Part shown: positions 46,332 through 55,632 of the stretch, in pieces
How the letters are laid out: the number at the start of each line of letters is the position of its first letter
Numbering within the stretch: position 1 is the first letter of the stretch
Source of the DNA: JAGTVG01 sp942491935
GTDB lineage: Bacteria; Bacteroidota; Bacteroidia; Cytophagales; Cyclobacteriaceae
Assembly (NCBI GenBank): GCA_942491935.1
Contig: CALOCZ010000005.1
Location: 18,746-82,745 of the forward strand
Direction: 5' to 3'
Length of the DNA: 64,000 nt
Position numbers and translations under genes: made by a program
The notes under the pieces: model-generated
The model's input: only the letters and a program-made list of their open reading frames with translations
Databases searched by the model: none
Told to the model about the DNA's origin: nothing

Positions 46332-48356
46332 ATGTCACAAAGACGCTTAGCCGCCATCATGTTTACTGACATCGTCGGTTATGACTCCCTGTTGAAGGAA
46401 GATGAGAAGAAAGCGTTTGATTTCCTCACAAATAATCGCAGAATCCAAAAACGACTCATCAAAAAATTCAAAGGACGATGGCTGAAAGTAATGGGAGGTG
46501 GTATACTTGCCAGCTTCAATTCTATCATTGATGCGGTGTTGTGTTCCTTATCTATACAAAAGGCTTGTAAAGAATTGAAAATTCCGGTACACATTGGCAT
46601 TCACCAGGGGGAAGTAATATTTGAGAAAAACGATGTGTTAGGTGATGGTGTGAATATTGCCTCCCGTATACAGGGAGTTGCTGAAAAGAATGAAATTGTT
46701 ATATCTGATACAGTATATAACGACATTAGAAACAAGGAAGGATTAGAACTTGAGTTTCTTGGCGAACAGACCTTAAAAGGTGTTGGCAAAACTGTTGGTA
46801 TTTATAAAGTTAGTTGCGGTGATGATACTCTTCTGGATTTTTCCATTGATACTGGAGAACTGGTTCAACCTCTAAGATTTAGAAGAGTAACGATAGTTAT
46901 AGGAATAATAGTTATAGGAATAGCTGCCTTTGCCTTGTATTATTTTTTACCGAAGATCATAAATCCACCATCGGAACAGAATCAATCGGTTCTGGTCCTT
47001 CCATTTACAAATTATACCGGTGATACATTGGATTATTTTGTTGAAGGGATGCATGATATTTTGATAGGTAATGTAGGAAAGATTAGTGCCCTGCGGGTTT
47101 TGGGCCAGACTACAGCCAATGCCTATAAAGATACTGATAAGTCTCTAACAGAAATAGCGAAGGAATTGGGGGTCAACACTTTTGTTGAAGGTTCTGTTTT
47201 ATGTTTGGGGGATAGTGTATGCTTACAAATAAAAGTTATGGGCGCTTATCCCCAAGAAAGACAACTATGGGTGCATGATTTTAAAGTAGAAAAGAGCCAG
47301 ATCCTTAATTTGTACAATATGGTGACGAAAGAAATCTCAAATGAGATAAATGTAATATTAACACCTGAAGAAGAGCAATTACTTGTCAAATCAAGAGCCG
47401 TTGACCGGGAAGCTTATGATGCCTATCTCAGGAGTTATCAACATTGGGATGATCTTAGCCAGGAATCCCTCAACAACGCTCGTGAATATCTGAACATGGC
47501 CATTGAAAAGGATCCTGACTTTGCCCCTTGTTATGACGGGCTCGCGCAGGTCTGGGCTGGATTGGCGCAGTTGGGATTTGAAGTTCCTGAAGTGGCAGGA
47601 CCGAAAATCCTCGAATTCCTGGATAAAGCAACAGAACTTGATCCGGATTATCCCGGTTCACATTATACAAAGGCAATAATTGGTGTATGGGTAGAATGGA
47701 ACTGGGAAAAGGGTGAAATGGAGTTTTTAAAGGCCCTTGAAATAAACCCGAACGATGTATGGTCAAGGATCTATTATGCACATCTCTTATATATCCTGAA
47801 AAGATATGATGAGGCATATTTTCATTCACAAATGGCGGCTGAACTGGATCCCATGAATCCTTTGGTATTGGGATTAAGTGCCATGGTGGATGAAAGTCTC
47901 AGAACCCCGCAGGCATTGGAAAAATGCAAAAAAGCTCTTGAAATAGATCCGGAGCACCATTTTGCATTGTGCGCCTATGCGGAAGCTGCGTATTTCAATG
48001 GTGATTATGAGATTTCTATCGAAACAGATCTTAAAACCCTCCAAGGATTAGATGATGAAGCCAGGGAGGACATAATGGCCGTATTCCAGGATAAGGGCTA
48101 TGTAGAGGCAATTCGTACTATGCTTTCCTATATGGAAGAATATGCCAAAACAAATTACATAAACCATTTTGATATGGGTGAATATTATTGGAAAGCAGGT
48201 AACCTGGAGAAATCAATTGAATGGTATGTAAAAGCCTATGAGATGCATGAACAAATGATGCCCTACATTACAATGTCAGAGATTGGATTTGACGATATAA
48301 AAAATGATCCCAGAATCATATCTATTATTGAGGAAATGAATCTCCCTTTTGAATAA
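46332..48356 (+). CDS. class III nucleotide cyclase with membrane span and TPR domain
   Basis: A 674-residue protein. Residues 1-165 form a class III adenylate/guanylate cyclase domain: FTDIVGY (metal Asp D13), Lys 52, and DVLGDGVNIASRIQ with substrate Asp, Asn and Arg. The second metal Asp, expected at 56 in K-x-x-G-D-G, is Gly here (KVMGGG). A membrane span lies at about 182-204. After it comes a FlgO-like domain (SVLVLPFTNYTGD) and TPR repeats to the end. The architecture is frequent in Bacteroidota. With D56 missing, activity may be lost or changed, unless the base is a sequencing error. Confidence 0.88.
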   Translation: MSQRRLAAIMFTDIVGYDSLLKEDEKKAFDFLTNNRRIQKRLIKKFKGRWLKVMGGGILASFNSIIDAVLCSLSIQKACKELKIPVHIGIHQGEVIFEKNDVLGDGVNIASRIQGVAEKNEIVISDTVYNDIRNKEGLELEFLGEQTLKGVGKTVGIYKVSCGDDTLLDFSIDTGELVQPLRFRRVTIVIGIIVIGIAAFALYYFLPKIINPPSEQNQSVLVLPFTNYTGDTLDYFVEGMHDILIGNVGKISALRVLGQTTANAYKDTDKSLTEIAKELGVNTFVEGSVLCLGDSVCLQIKVMGAYPQERQLWVHDFKVEKSQILNLYNMVTKEISNEINVILTPEEEQLLVKSRAVDREAYDAYLRSYQHWDDLSQESLNNAREYLNMAIEKDPDFAPCYDGLAQVWAGLAQLGFEVPEVAGPKILEFLDKATELDPDYPGSHYTKAIIGVWVEWNWEKGEMEFLKALEINPNDVWSRIYYAHLLYILKRYDEAYFHSQMAAELDPMNPLVLGLSAMVDESLRTPQALEKCKKALEIDPEHHFALCAYAEAAYFNGDYEISIETDLKTLQGLDDEAREDIMAVFQDKGYVEAIRTMLSYMEEYAKTNYINHFDMGEYYWKAGNLEKSIEWYVKAYEMHEQMMPYITMSEIGFDDIKNDPRIISIIEEMNLPFE

Positions 48357-48399
48357 CTAATAAAATCTACTATTTGCCCTTTATTATTCCAAAAAGAAA

Positions 48400-48420
48400 C
48401 CCCCGCCAAAGTGGTGAGGG
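48400..48420 (+). terminator. possible terminator after the cyclase gene
   Basis: CCCCCGCCA and TGGTGAGGG around an AAG loop form a 9-bp stem with one G-T pair and one mismatch, 44 bp after the stop codon. The base run after it is not a clean T tract, so the call is weak. Confidence 0.3.
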
Positions 48421-48535
48421 TCTTCAACCAGCTATGGGAATCAACATGATCGATTCCTACTTGATTTCTTAATAAATTCAATCTTAGAATCTAATTTTTA
48501 TTTATCCATAGTTATACGATATTACATTGATGTCA

Positions 48536-48841
48536 TTACGAAGTACCAAATTTTTGAAGGAGAGAATCCCAGGTATAACCTCCGATTAGTGCAACTTGCC
48601 AGGTAATATCAGTATCTCCTAATAAAGCCAAAACTAAAATTCCTACAACAAGTGATATTGCCAATATAATTACATAAGGTTTAATCAATTCCCAATATTT
48701 ACCGCGTTCATTCTTTTTTAGAGGATTGGCTTTAAGCAATTTCATTAAAACGGGAATTATAAAGCTTATTAGTATTCCTAGTACAACCCATAAATAAGCT
48801 ATTCCAGTTGACAAATCTTGAGTTACTTCTAAAAGTATCAT
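48536..48841 (-). CDS. small membrane protein, unknown function
   Basis: A 101-residue protein with about two membrane spans (YLWVVLGILISFIIPVLM at 16-33 and VIILAISLVVGILVLALLG at 57-75) joined by a basic loop (KANPLKKNERGKYWELIK). No family recognised. It follows the gene at 48883 by 41 bp in the same direction and is probably co-transcribed with it. Confidence 0.6.
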   Translation of the reverse strand: MILLEVTQDLSTGIAYLWVVLGILISFIIPVLMKLLKANPLKKNERGKYWELIKPYVIILAISLVVGILVLALLGDTDITWQVALIGGYTWDSLLQKFGTS

Positions 48842-48882
48842 GATTTAGAATTCAAATAATAACTAGATGATCAGGAGAAAAT

Positions 48883-49248
48883 TTAATCTTTCCAGGGGTA
48901 AATACTGTTATTGCTATCTGGTTTCTTTAATTCAGACCCAAAATGTGCGTCATTTTCAATATGTTTCTTTACCTTTTTGGATATTGGTCCCTGATTTTCC
49001 ACTGGTACGATATCAACAATTTCTACAAGATACTTTATAGGTATATTGCAACAAAAATATGGTTTATCTAATTCAGGATACTCCTTCCGCACTAAGGTTA
49101 CTTCCCATCCTGATGGCAGGGGCCTAAGATCATTTTTGGAAGATTTATCATAAACAGCTAATTCTCCTTTTGCACCTAAAGTCTCTACGAATACAACACC
49201 AAATTGGCCTTGTTGATGATTGTGAATTGGGTCTTTAATAATAGGCAT
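48883..49248 (-). CDS. hypothetical cytoplasmic protein
   Basis: A 121-residue soluble protein without signal peptide. It starts MPIIKDPIHNHQQGQFG, is mostly beta (FGVVFVETLGAKGELAVYD, SGWEVTLVRKEY), has a CC pair in YFCCNIPIKYLVEI, and ends with a charged tail. I do not recognise the family and see no catalytic motif. It is the first gene of a two-gene unit with the membrane protein at 48536. The 348 bp before it (49249-49596), shared with the divergent ppc gene, hold nothing I can identify. Confidence 0.55.
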   Translation of the reverse strand: MPIIKDPIHNHQQGQFGVVFVETLGAKGELAVYDKSSKNDLRPLPSGWEVTLVRKEYPELDKPYFCCNIPIKYLVEIVDIVPVENQGPISKKVKKHIENDAHFGSELKKPDSNNSIYPWKD

Positions 49249-49596
49249 GATTGTAAATTTTTAAGGTTTAGAAAAAGATGATTCGGTTTAGTTTTTTTTG
49301 GGATAGATAAATTAGTGAAAATCAATTTCTTATGAAAGAAATATTTTGAATTTTTGTAGTCAAGTATGTGTTATATAAATGAATCCTTCATTAATAAAAA
49401 CATAATTAATGAAAGGTTAATAAAAAGCCAGATTGAAAATGCCTGGTTTTTAAATTAAGATCAGTCCTGGAAGAAAGAAAGCCCCTGGGGACTGAGAATC
49501 ACTTCCCGCAACAAATTTTAATGTAAATTGGTTAACTATGATGTATATTCTGTAATTTTCCTTTTTGAATAAAAACTTAATACCAAATAGTAGAAA

Positions 49597-52365
49597 ATGA
49601 GTGTTTTAGAACAGGTTCAGGAAAAGCTAGGCAAACCCTATTTTGATCTTCAGTTTTTACTGGAGTGCCTTAAGGAGTCTCTAATTGAAAACGGGGAAGA
49701 AACCATAGCTTTGGCCATCCCATGGATCAATACGAACCATGAAATAGATCTGGAAGCGTTTAATAACAGGTATATTCAGCTGTATTCGATGGTTTTTCAA
49801 CTCTTGAATATTGTTGAAGTGAACGGCGCCGTTCAAAACAGAAGAAAACAGGAAGACTTGAATTCAATGGCCAGTGTCAATGGATTGTGGGCTAAAAACC
49901 TTCAGGATCTGATCAAAGAAGGATATACTGATCAGGAAATTGTTAATATTCTGCCTGAAATACGAATAGAGCCAGTTTTAACAGCACACCCTACAGAGGC
50001 AAAACGGGCAACTGTACTCGAGCACCATCGAAATTTGTATCTGATGATGGTCAAACGCGAGAATCAGATGTACACGGAAAAGGAACAACATGAGATCCGG
50101 AGGGAGATAAAACTTGAACTGTACAGACTGTGGAAAACCGGCGAGATCTTCACAGAGAAACCCGATGTCCCTTCTGAATTAAGAAATGTACTACATTATC
50201 TCACAAATGTATTCCCCGAGGTATTGGGTATATTGGATAGAAGACTTTACCTGGCCTGGGAGGGGGTTGGACTGGATGTAAAATACCTGAAAGATTTCAG
50301 GAATTATCCAAAATTATCCTTTGGGAACTGGGTCGGAGGTGACCGTGACGGACACCCTTTCGTCACATCAAAAGTTACATCTGAAACATTAAAGACATTG
50401 AGGCTTTATGCCTTCGTTATAATTCGCAGGGAGCTTACTAAACTCGTAAAAAACCTGAGTTTTTCTCTTGATTATGAAGATGCTAACAGGAAATTAAGGG
50501 AAAGGATCTCAGAATTACGAACAGAATTAGGAGCCGAAGGGGAAAAAGCTTTTGACAGGAATAAAGGGGAGGCCTTCCGTCAAATGATCAACCTGATGAT
50601 CGTAAAATTGCCTTTGGATGTAAAAAGGGAACATGCAACCGCATTACATGAACATCCAGGATCCTATATTCTAGCCCAGGAATTGATCGATGATCTGCTG
50701 ATACTGCAAGAATCGCTTATAATATTTGGAGCGCATACCATTGCCGGTTCGGATCTGAACCAGATGATTCGCCTCGTGAATACTTTTGGATTCCATCTGG
50801 CGCATCTTGATATCCGTCAGAATAGCCATTTTCATGAAAAAGCGGTTGCGGAGTTAATGGACGGTGCCTCTTTGGATGGGAACTGGTTTCTTAACGCAGC
50901 CGAACAGGAAAGGCTGGAATTTATCAATAAAGAATTGGAAACCAACCGGCCTTTTACTCATCCGGCTATGAATCTTGATACCCACGCAGCTGCAGTGACA
51001 TCCTGTTATAAAGTCCTGCTCAATCATATTGGCAGATATGGCTCGCAAGGATTGGGCTCACTGATTGTCAGTATGACCCGGTCACAGTCGGATCTGCTAT
51101 CAGTTTACCTTCTTGCGCGTGAGGCTGGTTTAACAAAAACTACTGATGAAGGACCGGTATGTATGTTGCCTGTAGTACCGCTGCTGGAAACTATCGATGA
51201 TATGAAAAACGGACCTGAAATTGTACGTTCGTTTCTGAAACATCCTTATACTAAAAGGAGCCTGAAGTATCTTAAAATACTGAATAATCAGAAAGACCGG
51301 GTCCTCCAGGTTATGGTTGGATATAGTGATAGCAATAAGGATGGGGGTATACTTGCCAGTCAATGGGGACTTTATCAGGTTCAAGCCAGGCTTGCTGCTG
51401 TAGGGGAGGAGGAAGGTGTGCGGATCAGGATATTCCATGGCAAAGGGGGATCTATTTCCAGGGGAGCCGGTCCAACGCACTGGTTTATTAAGGCCCTGCC
51501 ATATCAGTCTATAAGGGGAGATATCCGGCTTACGGAGCAAGGCGAGACCATTGAACAGAAATATGCCAATAAGATCAATGCCAGTTATAACCTGGAATTG
51601 TTACAGGCAGGAACAACAACTGCTACACTTCTTTTTAACCGTTCCAAGAATAAACAGTATGAGTTCAGTGAGTTAATGAACAAACTGGCCAGGGAAAGTA
51701 AATCCTATTATCGGGAGCTGATAGAGCATAAGGAATTTCTGCCTTTTTTCAGTGAAGCGACACCAATAGATGCAATAGAGTCCAGTAAAATTGGATCGCG
51801 TCCAGCCAGAAGGACTGGTAAACGAAGTCTTGAGGACCTGAGAGCTATTCCATGGGTGTTTAGCTGGAGCCAGTCCAGATTCAATATCACAAGCTGGTAT
51901 GGGATTGGCAAAACCTTTTACGATCTTATGGAATCGGATAGTTCAGAGTTTGAAAGGTTCAAAAAGGGTGTGGTATATGATTCTTTTATCAGATACGTAT
52001 TGACCAATGTAGATACCAGCCTGGCAGCAACCGATGAAAAGATCATGGGACAATATGCATCGCTCGTAAAAGACGATAATGTTAGAAAAACCATGATGGA
52101 TCTTATCTTGGCTGAATTGAAAAGAACAAGAGAGATGTTCGAATTGATCCTGGAAAGACCCATTAGCGATCGACGCACACAGCATTGGTATTCAAATGTA
52201 ATCCGGGCTACTGCTATGGAGGACCTTCATAGAAAGCAAATAGAATTGTTAAAGGTCTGGCGTGATCAAAAACTTAAAGGTGATACAATCCGGGCAGAAG
52301 ATACGCTAACGAGTCTTTTATTGACCATTAATGCTATAGCGGGAGCCCTAAGGACTACAGGATAA
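49597..52365 (+). CDS. ppc: phosphoenolpyruvate carboxylase
   Basis: A 922-residue enzyme of normal length. It adds bicarbonate to PEP to give oxaloacetate and phosphate, refilling the TCA cycle. Active-site features are TAHPTEAKRATVLEHHR with the catalytic His, GGDRDGHPFVT, VMVGYSDSNKDGG, and FHGKGGSISRGAGPTHWF (the flexible loop; the family usually has FHGRGGT). The C-terminus ends in ALRTTG, where most members end RNTG and the tail takes part in catalysis and allostery. It stands alone on the plus strand. Confidence 0.97.
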   Translation: MSVLEQVQEKLGKPYFDLQFLLECLKESLIENGEETIALAIPWINTNHEIDLEAFNNRYIQLYSMVFQLLNIVEVNGAVQNRRKQEDLNSMASVNGLWAKNLQDLIKEGYTDQEIVNILPEIRIEPVLTAHPTEAKRATVLEHHRNLYLMMVKRENQMYTEKEQHEIRREIKLELYRLWKTGEIFTEKPDVPSELRNVLHYLTNVFPEVLGILDRRLYLAWEGVGLDVKYLKDFRNYPKLSFGNWVGGDRDGHPFVTSKVTSETLKTLRLYAFVIIRRELTKLVKNLSFSLDYEDANRKLRERISELRTELGAEGEKAFDRNKGEAFRQMINLMIVKLPLDVKREHATALHEHPGSYILAQELIDDLLILQESLIIFGAHTIAGSDLNQMIRLVNTFGFHLAHLDIRQNSHFHEKAVAELMDGASLDGNWFLNAAEQERLEFINKELETNRPFTHPAMNLDTHAAAVTSCYKVLLNHIGRYGSQGLGSLIVSMTRSQSDLLSVYLLAREAGLTKTTDEGPVCMLPVVPLLETIDDMKNGPEIVRSFLKHPYTKRSLKYLKILNNQKDRVLQVMVGYSDSNKDGGILASQWGLYQVQARLAAVGEEEGVRIRIFHGKGGSISRGAGPTHWFIKALPYQSIRGDIRLTEQGETIEQKYANKINASYNLELLQAGTTTATLLFNRSKNKQYEFSELMNKLARESKSYYRELIEHKEFLPFFSEATPIDAIESSKIGSRPARRTGKRSLEDLRAIPWVFSWSQSRFNITSWYGIGKTFYDLMESDSSEFERFKKGVVYDSFIRYVLTNVDTSLAATDEKIMGQYASLVKDDNVRKTMMDLILAELKRTREMFELILERPISDRRTQHWYSNVIRATAMEDLHRKQIELLKVWRDQKLKGDTIRAEDTLTSLLLTINAIAGALRTTG

Positions 52366-52546
52366 TTTTATCTGAATTTCACGGTATTTTTTTCGATTGA
52401 ACCTAATTGCTAATTTTATTTCTATAGGTTTAATTGTAATCCTATCTTATTTTAATAACCAATCCAAAGGTTCTGGTTGTAGAAATAGTCCAGGCACAAT
52501 TGATTGATTAACAGCTGTTTGTCCTTAATATATTTCTAATAACAGT

Positions 52547-53008
52547 TTATTCAACTATTCCGCGAAAAAGTCTTACCCCCTGGTCCCATGGTATTCTTGA
52601 AATAATTAAAATAAATGCCAAAGTAAAATAGATGGCTGAATTCCTGTATTTACTGATCGCAGAATGCGCTTTCTTTATTCTAATCCTGCCAAATTGTGCT
52701 ATTATAATGGAAAATACCATGATAAATATATGTTCAACAGCCCAGTACCGTAATTGACTGTCTTTCATCGCCATACCAAAATCCTGAAAAGCAGATTGAA
52801 CTATAGGGCTATAAATAAAATATAATAAAAGCCCCAGTATTAGTTGAGTGTGAAAAAGGGAAACTAAGATTATTGACATGGTATTGTCCGATTTCAGGTA
52901 ATTTTTATTGCCGAACCAGCCAATATATGACCTGATGATGACGATTAAACCAAGGATCAATAAGACCCAACGAAGCCAGGAATGAAGGTAAATTAAAAAT
53001 GTATACAT
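52547..53008 (-). CDS. four-helix membrane protein, cytochrome-b-like
   Basis: A 153-residue protein with four membrane spans. His residues lie inside helices: FLIYLHSWLRWVLLILG (1), VSLFHTQLILGLLLYF (2) and YWAVEHIFIMVFSIIIAQFG (3). A helical bundle with such His pairs could bind haem, as in small cytochrome-b-like proteins annotated in Bacteroidota. That would need proof. It lies between ppc and hsp20 and is divergent from the latter. Confidence 0.65.
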   Translation of the reverse strand: MYTFLIYLHSWLRWVLLILGLIVIIRSYIGWFGNKNYLKSDNTMSIILVSLFHTQLILGLLLYFIYSPIVQSAFQDFGMAMKDSQLRYWAVEHIFIMVFSIIIAQFGRIRIKKAHSAISKYRNSAIYFTLAFILIISRIPWDQGVRLFRGIVE

Positions 53009-53219
53009 AGATCAATTTATTATTTGAAAGAAAAATAAGCACTTATATTAAAACAAACAATGATTTAATAGATAAGGTTTTAATGAAAAAACATCAGATT
53101 CTGCCAAAAATGCAGATAAAACAAATCATGCTAAACGAAATATCGTTTAAATGAATAGAGGAGGCTATTATAAAAAATTGGTATGCAAATTGCAATACAT
53201 AGCTTGAAAGGGGAATATC

Positions 53220-53615
53220 ATGAGATTTAATGATTTTCACATATCGAAAGAAGTACTCAGAAAGGTTGACGTAATGAACACCCTGAACGGGGGGATCAGT
53301 AAACCTACTGTACTTATGCTGAAACAAGAAAAACAGTACCTTGTTAAAGCACGGATTCCAGGTGTTGATCCTGAAAAAATGCGAGTTGAAGTTCAGAATG
53401 ATAAATTATTCCTGTTTCATGATATTTCAGTGGATAATACACATCTGTATGCTGAAACAGACCAGATCCCCTTTAATATCGGTTATGTGCTCATACCATT
53501 TGATGTAAATATTAAAATGATCAAGGCGCAATTTGAAGACAATGAGTTGTTAATAAGTATGCCTTTTAATGAATTAGCGGGTGGTTATAAGCGAAATATC
53601 GATATTGAAAAGTAG
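53220..53615 (+). CDS. Hsp20/alpha-crystallin-like small heat shock protein
   Basis: A 131-residue protein with an alpha-crystallin domain: KQYLVKARIPGVDPEKMRVEVQNDKLFLF (seen as strands over residues ~36-66), then IPFNIGYVLIPFDVNIKMIKAQFEDNELLISMPF (about 85-118). The pattern VxxxFxDxELLIxMP is the family's C-terminal strand pair. Small heat shock proteins hold unfolding proteins. The N-terminal arm is short. The usual I-x-I anchor may be represented by the final IDIE. A palindrome around GCAAATTGC lies about 30 bp upstream (53185-53193). Confidence 0.8.
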   Translation: MRFNDFHISKEVLRKVDVMNTLNGGISKPTVLMLKQEKQYLVKARIPGVDPEKMRVEVQNDKLFLFHDISVDNTHLYAETDQIPFNIGYVLIPFDVNIKMIKAQFEDNELLISMPFNELAGGYKRNIDIEK

Positions 53616-53642
53616 CTTTAACAGCTATTAAACAATCCTATT

Positions 53643-54581
53643 CTATTTTGTGTTTTTTGGATTTCCTAAATCTTTTATAGGGGCAGATTTACTTTCATCA
53701 CTTTCGAAATAAAATCTTTGTGTTGGATATGCGAACTCAATATCTTCATGTTTAGCAAAAGACCTTAGAATGTCTTCCCATATCACATGTTCTGTAGCCC
53801 GCCGTTTTCTTGGTTCACAAATATACCTTATGGTCAATAATACACCGCTGTCCTTTACAGATGTGTAGATATTAGGGCTCAGGGTATTGTAGAATATCAT
53901 AAATTTCTTGGAGGCCTCGATCAGTTGTGCTTTCGCAGCGGCAGTGTATTGAGAGGTATGCTTATTTATTATATCATCTAAAATTGTTTTTGCTTTTTCC
54001 CAATCACTTTCAAAAGTGACCAGAACTTTGATCTCATTCCAAAGGTGGCTGAATCCCTGGGTATAGTTGGCCTGGGTCTCCGTAAAGACTTTACCGTTGG
54101 GTATATGTATAATTCGCCCGGTGCTTTGATCCGCATCGACCCAATTCCCGATCTCGTTCAAAGTAAGTTGAAAAACCCGTATGTCGATGATGTCCCCGGC
54201 ATGATCTCCGATTTGAATGCGGTCACCAACAGTAAAAGGTTTGCGAACCAGGATAAATATCCAGGCAAACAAGTTAACGATGGGATCTTTTAAAGCTACT
54301 GCGAGACCTGCTGTCAATAAACCCAGGAAGGTGGCAACAGATCTGAATTCCTGCAACCATATTCCAACTATTACAATAAATGCCAGAATAAAGAGTGAAT
54401 ATCTAATGGCATTACCCCAGTAATACTTGTTTTTTATATCTTTAACCCTTAAATGAATAGCCTTTAAAATGATGGATTGGAGTATGGCGGTGACAACAAT
54501 TACCAGAACAGAATAAATTATATTCCACTGTATGGCAGGAGGAATACCCCAATGTTCATGTATCCATTTTATCAGTTCCAT
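53643..54581 (-). CDS. MscS-family mechanosensitive channel
   Basis: A 312-residue protein with three N-terminal spans (about 17-37, 60-80 and 84-105) and the pore helix GLLTAGLAVALKDPIVNLFAW. The beta domain follows (VGDRIQIGDHAGDIIDIRVFQLTL, in part; GRIIHIPNGKVFTETQANYT). It would open under membrane tension to release solutes. The C-terminal part ends in a charged tail (ESDESKSAPIKDLG). It is convergent with hsp20, 27 bp apart. Confidence 0.93.
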   Translation of the reverse strand: MELIKWIHEHWGIPPAIQWNIIYSVLVIVVTAILQSIILKAIHLRVKDIKNKYYWGNAIRYSLFILAFIVIVGIWLQEFRSVATFLGLLTAGLAVALKDPIVNLFAWIFILVRKPFTVGDRIQIGDHAGDIIDIRVFQLTLNEIGNWVDADQSTGRIIHIPNGKVFTETQANYTQGFSHLWNEIKVLVTFESDWEKAKTILDDIINKHTSQYTAAAKAQLIEASKKFMIFYNTLSPNIYTSVKDSGVLLTIRYICEPRKRRATEHVIWEDILRSFAKHEDIEFAYPTQRFYFESDESKSAPIKDLGNPKNTK

Positions 54582-54981
54582 TTGCTATATATTACTCTTT
54601 AAAATATCAGCTTAGGAAATTTAAGAGATTAATTTCAAAATCTGTAACATAAGCGGGGAAATCTGAGCAGAATATGCAAAAGGATAGTCAATAGGATGAA
54701 GGGTCATACTAGGAGAAGATTTTATTTCTTATTCAGAAACTGGAAAATTATAACAAAACCTGGGAGGAGAAATAGCCGAATCCCACCCTTGATAACACTA
54801 TTCAGGGCGGAGAAAGATCATTGAAGAGAAGCCACAATCCCTTAATCGGAAAAGACGATTAACCTTATACCGGAAGATTCCTTATATTTCTTTTCTTTTG
54901 GAAAGTGATCGGGAAGAAAATCCCCGATCCCGGAATCAAGCATTAATTAGCAGGAAGTGTAATTATTAGGCCCTGCCAGAA
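54582..54981. other. 400-bp intergenic region with a hairpin after the FKBP gene
   Basis: No gene seen. GATCGGG (54907-54913) and CCCGATC (54923-54929) form a perfect 7-bp stem with a 9-base loop, 53 bp beyond the stop of the minus-strand FKBP gene. It could be its terminator, but no T tract follows. Confidence 0.4.
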
Positions 54982-55410
54982 TTATTGAATATCCACTAAC
55001 TCTATTTCAAAAGTAAGGTCCTGACCAGCCAATGGATGGTTAGCATCCACAACTATCGATGCTTCTTTAACCTCAGCGATCTTAACAATCTGCTCTTGGC
55101 CATCTGGGCTTTTAGAAACTAATTCCATACCCACCTCTGGTTTAAGTTCTTCGGGAAGTTGCTGGTTCTGAACTTCAATCATCAACTCTTCCCTTTTACC
55201 TCCGTAAGCCTCTGCAGAAGGTATCTTAATTGTTTTTGATTCTTGTAATTTCATGCCGATCACACCATTCTCGAATCCTGGAATCAACTTGCCTTCACCA
55301 ATCTTAAATTCAAGAGGCTCACGATCTTTAGATGAATCGAATACCTGACCATCGTCTAATTTACCTGTGTAATGGACTTTTACCAAATTGTCTTTTTTTG
55401 CTTCACTCAT
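54982..55410 (-). CDS. FKBP-type peptidyl-prolyl isomerase (SlyD-like)
   Basis: I place the start at the Met at 55410, which gives 142 residues and begins MSEAKKDNLVKVHYTGKLDDG; the open frame upstream (to 55518) is not protein-like. FKBP features are FDSSKDREPLEFKIGEGKLIPGFE (about residues 24-47), then a SlyD-type insert-in-flap (KIPSAEAYGGKREELMIEV to VDANHPLAGQDLTFEIELV). The closing NHPLAG is typical of SlyD relatives. There is no His-rich metal tail. The enzyme catalyses proline isomerisation during folding in the cytoplasm. Confidence 0.93.
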   Translation of the reverse strand: MSEAKKDNLVKVHYTGKLDDGQVFDSSKDREPLEFKIGEGKLIPGFENGVIGMKLQESKTIKIPSAEAYGGKREELMIEVQNQQLPEELKPEVGMELVSKSPDGQEQIVKIAEVKEASIVVDANHPLAGQDLTFEIELVDIQ

Positions 55411-55632
55411 TTTTAAGCATTTAAATTTTAAAATATTTAACGATTTATAATGATCGATCCGAAGTGTTTTGGAAGTAGATGATCTGTGGAAATCCCAAAA
55501 GATGGTCAGATAAATCAAAGACGGTAAACTAACAATCTACAAAAGTAACGCACGAATAATGCAAATCCCAAATAATTGAGATTTCTTCCTCAGAATATAG
55601 TCTTTTATGGTGTTCTATTAAAAGAACACAGC

